Positions 55,463-63,099 of a stretch of DNA of 64,000 nt are shown piece by piece. The notes beneath the pieces are model-generated. The model made no database searches. It saw nothing but the letters and a program-made list of their open reading frames with translations, and was not told where the DNA came from. The first letter of the stretch is position 1; every line of letters starts with the position of its first letter. The stretch covers positions 62,001-126,000 of the forward strand of contig NZ_JALPNU010000009.1 of the NCBI RefSeq assembly GCF_030851345.1. Direction: 5' to 3'. This DNA comes from Marinifilum sp. D714 (GTDB lineage: Bacteria > Bacteroidota > Bacteroidia > Bacteroidales > Marinifilaceae). Made by a program: the position numbers and the translations under genes.

Positions 55463-55548
55463 TTAGCGATTTTGGTGTTTGGGCTCGTGTGTGAGTGGGA
55501 ACATCATCCTTAATTAAGAATATATTTTTAATAAAAATAGAATTTCAA

Positions 55549-56295
55549 ATGAAGTTATTAGAAGGAAAAACAGCGATTGTTACCGGTGCTTCTCGCGGTA
55601 TTGGTAAAGCGGTTGCAATTGAATTTGCAAAACAAGGTTGTAATGTTGCTTTTACTGACTTGTTCTACAATGAGCAAGCTATCGAAACTGAAAAAGAAAT
55701 TGCTTCTTACGGTGTAAAAGCAAAAGGATATGCTTCTGACGCAAGTAACTTTGCTGATACTGATAAAGTAGTTGCTGAAATCGTAAAAGAATTTGGTGCT
55801 ATTGACATCTTGGTAAACAATGCTGGTATTACTCAGGATACTTTATTAATGCGTATGACTGAAGAGCAGTGGGATGCAGTAATCAATGTGAACTTGAAAT
55901 CTGTTTTCAACTTTACCAAAGCAGCTCAAAGAACAATGTTGAAGCAGCGCAGTGGTTCTATCATCAACATGAGTTCTGTAGTTGGTGTTAGCGGTAATGC
56001 TGGGCAGGCAAACTATTCAGCTTCTAAAGCAGGTATCATTGGATTTACAAAATCTGTAGCTAAAGAACTAGGTTCTAGAGGTATTCGTTCTAATGCAATT
56101 GCTCCAGGTTTCATTATTACTGAAATGACTGGTAAATTACCAGAAGATGTAGTAAAAGAATGGGCTGGAAAAATTCCATTGAAACGTGGTGGTACTCCAG
56201 AAGAAATTGCTCAAACATGTGTTTACTTAGGATCTGATTTGTCTTCATACGTAACAGGTCAAACACTTCACGTTTGTGGTGGTATGAACATGTAA
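55549..56295 (+). CDS. fabG: 3-oxoacyl-ACP reductase, SDR family
   Basis: 248 residues from the ATG at 55549 (MKLLEGKTAIVTGASRGIGKAV). Cofactor motif TGASRGIG, NNAG, catalytic Ser in INMSSVVGVSGNAGQ, YSASK (Tyr and Lys of the active site), and IAPGFIITEMTGKLPEDV all fit FabG. It reduces 3-ketoacyl-ACP with NADPH in fatty-acid elongation. Codon use is visibly smoother than in the neighbours, as expected for a highly expressed gene. Monocistronic, with a strong terminator. Confidence 0.93.
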   Translation: MKLLEGKTAIVTGASRGIGKAVAIEFAKQGCNVAFTDLFYNEQAIETEKEIASYGVKAKGYASDASNFADTDKVVAEIVKEFGAIDILVNNAGITQDTLLMRMTEEQWDAVINVNLKSVFNFTKAAQRTMLKQRSGSIINMSSVVGVSGNAGQANYSASKAGIIGFTKSVAKELGSRGIRSNAIAPGFIITEMTGKLPEDVVKEWAGKIPLKRGGTPEEIAQTCVYLGSDLSSYVTGQTLHVCGGMNM

Positions 56296-56320
56296 GAAAT
56301 ATCACATATGATAGATATGA

Positions 56321-56348
56321 GCCATCTCGTTTGAGATGGCTTTTTTTT
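56321..56348 (+). terminator. intrinsic terminator of fabG
   Basis: Stem GCCATCTC (56321-56328) / GAGATGGC (56333-56340), loop GTTT, followed by T8. Confidence 0.92.
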
Positions 56349-56354
56349 GTTATT

Positions 56355-56529
56355 AGACGCAGATTTTTGGGGTTTCAGATGATTGGTTATGATGTGGTTC
56401 GTTGGGTGAGTGAAATTTGCTGAAAGTTACCTTATCCCAATCATAAATAATCATGACAATCTGCGTCTTATTGGATGTTTTCCTGAGTAACAAGTCAATC
56501 TTTCTTTTCAGACGGCATTTATGCCGTCT
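56355..56529. repeat. inverted-repeat-bounded segment and adjacent hairpin
   Basis: AGACGCAGATT (56355-56365) and AATCTGCGTCT (56458-56468) are perfect 11-bp inverted repeats 92 bp apart. Beyond them, AGACGGCA-TTTA-TGCCGTCT forms a hairpin at 56510-56529. They occupy most of the 396 bp between fabG and the next gene; no coding sequence. A decayed mobile element or dispersed repeat is possible. Confidence 0.55.
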
Positions 56530-56691
56530 CTATTCAGATTATTCTCTCGTTTCCTCTTAATACGTACTTCTTACAATTCACTACATCGAAACTACAGTTG
56601 ATGTCAATTTGTTTTTTTCTTGTATGCTTTATTCGGAATATTGTATCGTAGGATAAAATATAAACGTCACAAAAAAATAATATACAAGCAT

Positions 56692-58134
56692 ATGAAAACA
56701 CATTTACAATTTTTACTAAGCCTAATGGCAGTCGTAATGTTGTCGACATTATCATGTAATGCTGCAAATGCAGGTAATGGCGATTGGGATATTGTGATAA
56801 CCAAGAATAATAATTGGAGGGTTGAAAATATTAAAATCTCTACCAATGGTGATATTGAATTTAATGAAGACTATACCGATGTAAAAGCCATGTCGGATGA
56901 TGCGTACATCAAAATAAGCATGGTGAGTTTCGGTATGAAACGCAAATTGTACATCAGATCCGATGAAGGGAGAATTAACTATCGTTACTTTGAAGGAAGC
57001 AGAGAGGTTGATTTTGAACCTAAGGGGCGTGCCTGGATGAAGAAAATGCTTCCGGATATTGTTAGAAATTCGGGCCTTGATCTTGAGAATAGAGTAAATA
57101 AAATCTATAAGAAATCTGGTGTTACAGGCTTTTTGAATGAATTGCAGGAAACGGATAGTGATTATTATCGTTCGCGCATGGTAAAATATTTATTAAAGAA
57201 TAATAAACTAAATAAGAGCGAACTTCAAAATTTACTAAGAGAATTTCCATATCGAATTAGTTCGGATTATGAATTGTCTCAGATTTACAAGAAGTACAAT
57301 CCAGTATTTATTCAAGATCCTGAAATTTCGGCTGAGTTTTTTAACAGTTTAGAAGAGATTTCATCCAATTATGAACTCTCCCAGGTTTTAAAATCAGTTT
57401 ATAAATTAAATGAGCTTAATGAAGAAAACTTTACGCACTTTATTGATGCTATGGGAGATATCAGCTCATCTTACGAGAAATCGAACTTAATGAAGATGGC
57501 TCTTGCTGATGATAAGCTTACAAGTGCTCAAATGAATAAATTGTTGAGTGAAGTTGAAGAGCTTTCATCCAACTATGAAAAATCACAGATTATTAAGTCG
57601 ATTATTAAAAATGAAGGGTTGTCATCAGGCAATGTAGGTAAAATAATAGAACTAACTGAGTCGGTATCCTCGGATTATGAGATGGGACAAATCATTAACT
57701 CCATGATTCGAGAAGAGATGGTTAGCAAATCCAATTTAAATGAATTTACTGAATTGTTAGGAAATATATCATCAGATTATACCTATAAGGGAATTCTGAA
57801 TCAACTGATAGAATACGAACAGTTGGGAGAGGATCGATTTGACTTTTTATTGAAAGCTTCGGATGATATTTCATCAAACTATGAGTTAAGTAAATTTTAT
57901 AAGTCTCTTTTGGTGAAAGGGAATTTGACTAAAAAGCAACAATTAACTCTTATTGCCAAATCAGAAAACATATCCTCTAATTACGAATTGGCAAGTTTTC
58001 TTTTATTAGCAATCCATGAAATGAATTTGGATGATGAAGAAATTAAAGATGCTTTAATCAAAGCAGCGCAGGGAATAAGCTCAGAGTACGAGTATGGCAA
58101 AGTAATGAAAGCCATTTATTCAAAAGAAAATTAA
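56692..58134 (+). CDS. secreted protein of ten 34-residue SSNYE repeats
   Basis: 480 residues from the ATG at 56692, where a signal sequence starts (MKTHLQFLLSLMAVVMLSTLSCNAANA); LSTLSC could be a lipobox. Residues 30-120 form a small beta domain (DWDIVITKNNNWRVENIKISTNGDIEF). From 155 to the end there is a solenoid: the motif [ILV]SS[ND]YE occurs at 189, 223, 257, 291, 325, 359, 393, 427 and 462, i.e. every 34 residues (once 35), plus a weaker first copy at 155. Each unit reads like two helices, as in TPR-type scaffolds. The family is not recognised. Confidence 0.75.
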   Translation: MKTHLQFLLSLMAVVMLSTLSCNAANAGNGDWDIVITKNNNWRVENIKISTNGDIEFNEDYTDVKAMSDDAYIKISMVSFGMKRKLYIRSDEGRINYRYFEGSREVDFEPKGRAWMKKMLPDIVRNSGLDLENRVNKIYKKSGVTGFLNELQETDSDYYRSRMVKYLLKNNKLNKSELQNLLREFPYRISSDYELSQIYKKYNPVFIQDPEISAEFFNSLEEISSNYELSQVLKSVYKLNELNEENFTHFIDAMGDISSSYEKSNLMKMALADDKLTSAQMNKLLSEVEELSSNYEKSQIIKSIIKNEGLSSGNVGKIIELTESVSSDYEMGQIINSMIREEMVSKSNLNEFTELLGNISSDYTYKGILNQLIEYEQLGEDRFDFLLKASDDISSNYELSKFYKSLLVKGNLTKKQQLTLIAKSENISSNYELASFLLLAIHEMNLDDEEIKDALIKAAQGISSEYEYGKVMKAIYSKEN

Positions 58135-58279
58135 GGAAATAGATGTTACAAGATCGATTTATCGAGTGAAAAACTCGATAAATTGAATTCTTTTAGAAAG
58201 ATTGCAATTCGACAAATTCATTGCCGTATCTTTAAATCGAACACAGGTTTAAATGTGAAATCAGAGAAAACCCATAACC

Positions 58280-59314
58280 GTGAATAAAAATCTCCGCTTT
58301 ATTATCATTAGTCCTATTCTTGGAATGCTTTGTTACATTCTGGCATTTTATAGCTATGTAGGTGAATTGCCTGGTTTTGAATATCAGTTGACTGGATATT
58401 TACCCAGTGCTGTATTTGGTTTGTGGGCAGGTATATCTACCTTATTTGTTGGCAAATATCTTAATAAGTTGGTGAGTTGGAAACAGAGGCATGCCATACG
58501 TTTTTTTATCCAATGTACAGCTTTGTACCTCATAGGTTTGATTTTAATTGCCATTTATTCTGAAATGTTTTTGATTTCGTTAAGAGGTGATTTAAGTTAT
58601 TCTCAATTTTGGTTGATTTACAATGATGAAATATTTAAAACACTATTGATTCTGTTTTTGGTGGTTCTTGTGTATTGTATCATCGACTTCATGATCTACT
58701 CATTCAATCAGATGCGCGAAGAGGAAATTAAATCGGTGGAGCTGATGAACAACCAGCTAAACTTGCAATTCGAGGCATTAAAATCTCAATTAAATCCACA
58801 CTTCTTATTTAATTCTTTAAATACCATATCATCCCTGCTTTATAAGGATAAGAAAGTGGCGGAGAAATTTATTCGAATGTTTGCTGAAAGTTATCGTTTT
58901 ATATTTAAGCAAAACAATAGGCCATTGATACCACTACAAAAGGAATTGGATTTTGTTCAATCATACAATTATCTGTTGCAGGTAAGATTTCAGGAAGCTT
59001 ACGAATTAAAAATTAATATTCCTGAAAATGCCATGGAATCATATGTGCCTCCACTTTCGGTTCAAATGCTGGTTGAAAATGCCATTAAGCACAATTTAAT
59101 TTCACAAACATCACCTTTGTCAGTAGATATTGAAATCGACAATAATTATTTGTGCGTAAAGAATAACATAAATCCACTAAGGGAGCAGCCAGAATCATTT
59201 CAAATTGGAATAGAGAATATTAAAAAGAGATATTCATATTTTACCAATGACAGTATTTTGCTGGATAAAAATGAGCATTTTAAGGTAAGTCTGCCATTAA
59301 TACTTCAATCGTAA
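58280..59314 (+). CDS. LytS-type sensor histidine kinase, intact
   Basis: 344 residues from a GTG start. Four membrane helices in the first 140 residues, a short coiled coil, then a His_kinase (PF06580-type) domain: LKSQLNPHFLFNSLNTISSLL with His174, PLSVQMLVENAIKHN with Asn267 of the N box, and a G-box region IGIENIKKRYSYF. It should pair with the LytTR regulator at 60396. It is followed after 16 bp by a degenerate homologue. Confidence 0.88.
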   Translation: MNKNLRFIIISPILGMLCYILAFYSYVGELPGFEYQLTGYLPSAVFGLWAGISTLFVGKYLNKLVSWKQRHAIRFFIQCTALYLIGLILIAIYSEMFLISLRGDLSYSQFWLIYNDEIFKTLLILFLVVLVYCIIDFMIYSFNQMREEEIKSVELMNNQLNLQFEALKSQLNPHFLFNSLNTISSLLYKDKKVAEKFIRMFAESYRFIFKQNNRPLIPLQKELDFVQSYNYLLQVRFQEAYELKINIPENAMESYVPPLSVQMLVENAIKHNLISQTSPLSVDIEIDNNYLCVKNNINPLREQPESFQIGIENIKKRYSYFTNDSILLDKNEHFKVSLPLILQS

Positions 59315-59330
59315 AATAATACTTTACCTT

Positions 59331-60368
59331 ATGAAAGCCAACTATTTAAACAATAATATATACCGTTTGATTACACCTCCATGTGTTGCGATATTGGTAT
59401 ATCTTTTAATGCTATTAATTTTTGATCGTTTAGCAGAGATCAGCAATAACTTTAGCCCTGAAGAATTAATATTCCTGATTGCAGTAACTGCAATATTATT
59501 CGAATCCTACAGGTTCTGGCTATTGAAAACCGACAAGATTAGAATTCTAAACAGAAATAAGCTGCTAAAATTTTCAGTCATTTATACGGGAAGCTTTTTT
59601 ATTACCATAGGTTTGGTTTATGCCCTATTCGCAGTTTACTTTAGATTTGTAATTGGGATTAGTGAGTTTTCTTCTGAACTTGTTTCATTCCTAATCATCT
59701 TTATTCTGGTTGGCATTCTGTTTCACCTTTTTTATTTAAGTATTCGTTTCCTGGACAGACAAAATTCCCTTTTGCTTGAAAAAGAGGAAATGAATAGAAA
59801 GAATATCGAATTTGAATTAGAAGTGTTTAAAAACAAACTGAATCCTGATTTCTTATATGAATCTTTGGAAAGTGTAATCAGTTTGATAAGAAAAGATAAG
59901 GTGGAAGGAGCAGAGGAGTATATTGATCATCTGGCACTATTCTACAGAAGAATACTGGGCAATCGATATTCTGAGATCATAACGCTGGAAGAAGAGAAAT
60001 TAAAAATAGAAGAATATATAAAACTTAGAAATTACGATTACTCAGATAATTTAATTGTAAATTGGGCTCTGGATGACATAAATAATATACATGTTGTTCC
60101 AAATATGATTTTACAAACCATTCAATTGATTGAATATAGTCAACAGGTTGATTTGAATACGAAATTGGAAATCTTCATTGAAGGTTCAGACGATACAATT
60201 CTCTTTAAGTTTTTATCATCGGAGCGACTAAAACCATTGCCTAAGTTCAAAAACTTAAAGGAGGCGATACAAAAGACATTATCTTTTTATACAGATTCTC
60301 AGTTCGAATGGCAAAGAGTTAATGATTATATTCATGTATCGATTCCTAAAATTAACATAGAAGACTAA
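59331..60368 (+). CDS. LytS-type histidine pseudokinase
   Basis: 345 residues with the same architecture as its neighbour: four helices in 1-140, then a domain colinear with PF06580. The phospho-accepting histidine is replaced: FKNKLNPDFLYESLESVISLI has Asp173 (codon 59847-59849) where the neighbour has LNPHFLFN. The N box is also gone (NMILQTIQLIEYSQQ instead of QMLVENAIKHN), as is the G box. The frame is intact and codon use is normal, so it is a maintained protein without catalysis. A role as a regulatory partner of the intact kinase is inferred. Confidence 0.82.
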   Translation: MKANYLNNNIYRLITPPCVAILVYLLMLLIFDRLAEISNNFSPEELIFLIAVTAILFESYRFWLLKTDKIRILNRNKLLKFSVIYTGSFFITIGLVYALFAVYFRFVIGISEFSSELVSFLIIFILVGILFHLFYLSIRFLDRQNSLLLEKEEMNRKNIEFELEVFKNKLNPDFLYESLESVISLIRKDKVEGAEEYIDHLALFYRRILGNRYSEIITLEEEKLKIEEYIKLRNYDYSDNLIVNWALDDINNIHVVPNMILQTIQLIEYSQQVDLNTKLEIFIEGSDDTILFKFLSSERLKPLPKFKNLKEAIQKTLSFYTDSQFEWQRVNDYIHVSIPKINIED

Positions 60369-60395
60369 CAGACACTAAATACACTACGCCTAAAA

Positions 60396-61166
60396 ATGAA
60401 TGTTATTATAATTGAAGATGAAGTATTAGCTGCGGATAAACTGGAGCGATTATTACACAAGTATGATCCAAAAATTAAAATAATTGACAGATTTGAATCC
60501 ATTACAGAATCTTCAGTTTGGCTTGGAAATCCGGAAAATAAAGTTGATTTAATCTTTTTGGATATCCACTTGGTGGATGGATTAAGCTTTGAAATTTTCA
60601 ATAGAGTTCAGGTTAAAACTCCTATAATATTTACCACTGCTTACAATGAATATGCATTGAATGCATTTAAGCTGAATAGTGTGGATTATCTTTTAAAACC
60701 TGTTACTTTCGATAGTCTGTATGATGCACTTAAGAAGTACGAAAGCATGAAAGAGTCTTTTGGGAATCAATCAATAAAAAGCATTGAAGAGTTAAGTGCT
60801 GCATTGGCAAACATTCAAAAAGATTACAAGACCAGGTTCATGGTAAAGGTTGGTGAGAAGTTAAAATCTTTTAGAGCAGAAAGCATAGAACTTTTTTATT
60901 CAGAAGGAAGAGATATTTTCATTTTATTGAATGAAGGAAAAAGGTACATTATCGATTACAAAATGGAAGAGCTGCAAGATCTTTTAGATCCGAAGCATTT
61001 TTACCGCATCAGTCGTTCTTTCATTGTAAATATCAACGCAATTAACGATGTATTGGTGCATTCAAACTCTCGCTTAAAGGTAATTTTAAATGCAGAGTGC
61101 GATAAAGAGTTAATTGTAAGTAGAGAAAAGGTTAGTAGTTTTAAAAATTGGTTTAGCGGAAGTTAA
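60396..61166 (+). CDS. LytTR-family response regulator
   Basis: 256 residues. Receiver domain with IIEDE acidic pocket, Asp56 in LIFLDIHLVDG, TTAYNEYALNAF and LLKPVTFDSL. The C-terminal LytTR DNA-binding domain is FMVKVGEKLKSFRAESIELFYSEGRDIFILL...DPKHFYRISRSFIVNINAI. It completes the three-gene kinase/pseudokinase/regulator cassette (gaps 16 and 27 bp). Its stop overlaps the convergent gene by 4 bp. Confidence 0.92.
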   Translation: MNVIIIEDEVLAADKLERLLHKYDPKIKIIDRFESITESSVWLGNPENKVDLIFLDIHLVDGLSFEIFNRVQVKTPIIFTTAYNEYALNAFKLNSVDYLLKPVTFDSLYDALKKYESMKESFGNQSIKSIEELSAALANIQKDYKTRFMVKVGEKLKSFRAESIELFYSEGRDIFILLNEGKRYIIDYKMEELQDLLDPKHFYRISRSFIVNINAINDVLVHSNSRLKVILNAECDKELIVSREKVSSFKNWFSGS

Positions 61167-61561
61167 AATTGTCTTATTATTAATCGATTCTTTTTGTGGA
61201 TGATTATTCCCAAAATCCAGCCCCACATTAAATAACAAAACAGGTAATACCCACTTCCAGAAAATTGTACTCCAGCAAAAAAGCTAATAAATAAGAGTAT
61301 TAGACCAGTGATGCCACCAACTATAATGCCTTTGGTGGCATTAAAGCTATTGATTCGCAATCCCATAAGCAGAGCTGCAGCAAATGAGACGAAGAATAAA
61401 CAGGTCCAATCTATCAGGAGGATTTGTTGACGAAAACCTGTCCATGGTATAGCAAGTTCTTCGGCAAGGTAACTGGTAAATACAAACCCATATAAAAGAC
61501 TGGTTAGGATAGCACTAGTCACAGTACCTCCAATTATTATTCGTATTGTTTTCTGTTTCAT
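61163..61561 (-). CDS. four-helix membrane protein of unknown function
   Basis: 132 residues with four membrane helices (IIIGGTVTSAILTSLLYGFVF, ILLIDWTCLFFVSFAAALLMGL, GIIVGGITGLILLFISFFAGV, YLFCYLMWGWILGIII). No motif beyond hydrophobicity. It converges with and overlaps the LytTR gene by 4 bp at the 3' ends. Function unknown. Confidence 0.6.
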   Translation of the reverse strand: MKQKTIRIIIGGTVTSAILTSLLYGFVFTSYLAEELAIPWTGFRQQILLIDWTCLFFVSFAAALLMGLRINSFNATKGIIVGGITGLILLFISFFAGVQFSGSGYYLFCYLMWGWILGIIIHKKNRLIIRQF

Positions 61562-61761
61562 TATTTAAAAGATTCAAATCGATAAGCCTATATTTGATAT
61601 TGTTGCGAATGAAGTTACAATAGCAGAATACCATATATTGTCATTTAAACGACAATTTTTCATTTTACAACTGTGATATAATGCTAAATTGTATTTGTAA
61701 TGTTCATTAAATAGATTAATTTTAAATAAGAATTTAATATCATTAAATAATATTAGTTGTT

Positions 61762-62253
61762 ATGAGAAAATTAATTAGAACTACAGGTTTAGGGCTTGCA
61801 TTTGCATTGTTTTTAATAATTGGTAATCAGAAAAATACTTTTGCACATTGCGAGGTGCCATGTGGTATTTATGCCGATTCGGTTCGCGTTGTATTGATGA
61901 GTGAGCATATCTCCACCATTGAGAAGAGTATGAAAAAAATTGTAGAATTATCAGCTGAAGAGAATGTGAATTACAATCAATTGGTTCGCTGGGTAAACAA
62001 CAAAGAAGAGCATGCTAAAAAACTGCAGGAGATTGCTACTCAATACTTCATGTTTCAGCGTGTAAAACTTACCGATGATGCTGAGAAAATGAAGAAGAAT
62101 CAGAAACTATTGGCAAAACTTCATGAAATTTGTGTGTATGCAATGAAAGCCAAACAGACAACCGATTTAAATGTAATTAAGAAATTGAACAATGCGGTTC
62201 ATGACTTCTCGCATTTGTATTTCGGTCCAGGAAAACATCACCATCATCATTAG
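61762..62253 (+). CDS. sodN: nickel superoxide dismutase, exported, with His5 tail
   Basis: 163 residues. After a signal-like leader (1-28, ending KNTFA) the mature protein would start HCEVPCGIY (29-37), which is the nickel hook of Ni-SOD: His29 as free N-terminus, Cys30 and Cys34, with the PCGxY arrangement. The rest is helical like the Ni-SOD four-helix bundle (VVLMSEHISTIEKSMKKIVEL, NNKEEHAKKLQEIATQYFM, VHDFSHLYF). Classical Ni-SODs are cytosolic and need SodX cleavage; here the leader looks like an export signal. The natural C-terminus is KHHHHH, a possible nickel-binding tail. Confidence 0.88.
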   Translation: MRKLIRTTGLGLAFALFLIIGNQKNTFAHCEVPCGIYADSVRVVLMSEHISTIEKSMKKIVELSAEENVNYNQLVRWVNNKEEHAKKLQEIATQYFMFQRVKLTDDAEKMKKNQKLLAKLHEICVYAMKAKQTTDLNVIKKLNNAVHDFSHLYFGPGKHHHHH

Positions 62254-62268
62254 GATCAAAAAATATTG

Positions 62269-62297
62269 CAGCCCTTTCATAAGGAATGAGAGGGCTG
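62269..62297 (+). terminator. hairpin after sodN
   Basis: CAGCCCTTTCAT (62269-62280) / ATGAGAGGGCTG (62286-62297), 12 pairs with one G:T, loop AAGGA. No T-tract follows. The upstream ATG at 62286 lies inside the stem, which argues against it as the start of the next gene. Confidence 0.6.
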
Positions 62298-62324
62298 AAT
62301 TCAATTACAAAATCAATTGATAAA

Positions 62325-62993
62325 ATGGGTAACTCAATTTGGTGTTTCGAGAATGTGAATCTGTTTCAAATTCTATGTCCACATAAATTAAAGCAATACC
62401 AAAAAGATCATTTTGAGGGATTTAAAAAAGGAGATGTGATATATTTTCCTGATGATTCTTCCAGATCCATTTTTATGGTGAGCAAAGGGAAAGTTAAAAT
62501 TGTTTCCTATAGCGAAGATGGAGAAGAAATTGTGAAAGCAATATTGGGTAAAGGAGAGATTTTTGGAGAGAAAGCTTTATTGGGAGAAGAGAAAAGGGAT
62601 GATTATGCGCTTGCTTGCACCGAACCAACCGAAATATGCCCAATGCAACTTCCCGATATGTATGAATTGATGCGCCAAAATGAGAATTTTGGTTTATCGA
62701 TATACAAATTAATAGGTTTTCGGATAAAAAAGATGGAACGCAGGTTCGAAGCTCTTTTGCATAAAGATGTGAAGACTCGTTTGTGCGAATTTCTTAAAGA
62801 AATGGCGGATGAGAATGGGATTGAAAGTGGTTCAGAGGTTATTATAAATCATTTTCTGACACAAAAAGATTTTGCCGATTTAATCGGAACAAAAAGAGAG
62901 ACGGTAACCAGGCTGTTTAATGAATTAAAACAGGATGGAATCATAAATTACACAAGAAAAGAAATTCGAATTCGGGGACTGGAAAAGTTATAA
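62325..62993 (+). CDS. Crp/Fnr-family transcription regulator
   Basis: 222 residues from the ATG at 62325. Cyclic-nucleotide-binding-type barrel (YFPDDSSRSIFMVSKGKVKIVSYSEDGEEIVKAILGKGEIFGEKALLGEE), long dimerisation helix, then a winged helix with FLTQKDFADLIGTKRETVTRLFNELKQDGIINYTRKEIRI. No Fnr-type N-terminal cysteine cluster is seen. It lies 72 bp after sodN on the same strand, so regulation of or with the dismutase is possible but unproven. Confidence 0.88.
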   Translation: MGNSIWCFENVNLFQILCPHKLKQYQKDHFEGFKKGDVIYFPDDSSRSIFMVSKGKVKIVSYSEDGEEIVKAILGKGEIFGEKALLGEEKRDDYALACTEPTEICPMQLPDMYELMRQNENFGLSIYKLIGFRIKKMERRFEALLHKDVKTRLCEFLKEMADENGIESGSEVIINHFLTQKDFADLIGTKRETVTRLFNELKQDGIINYTRKEIRIRGLEKL

Positions 62994-63052
62994 AAATTCC
63001 ACTTTCTGACCTTTATGTGATGCAGCTTACATTTTTTGGATTGTGAGGAAAG

Positions 63053-63060
63053 TACTTTTG
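63053..63060 (+). promoter_or_regulatory. candidate -7 box for the spondin-domain gene
   Basis: TACTTTTG matches TAnnTTTG, 39 bp upstream of the ATG at 63100. A TTTG lies upstream but at about 14 bp, shorter than the usual spacing. Confidence 0.35.
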
Positions 63061-63099
63061 AATTAAAGTTTTAAAGTATTAATCCAAAAAATGTTTGTT

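Noticed and set aside
62238-62253. C-terminal histidines of sodN as a cloning-tag artefact
   Set aside because: Codons are mixed CAT/CAC and natural intergenic sequence and the next gene follow directly.
62286-62324. Upstream ATG for the Crp/Fnr gene
   Set aside because: The ATG lies inside the sodN hairpin stem and the added 13 residues are not part of the family; ATG at 62325 preferred.
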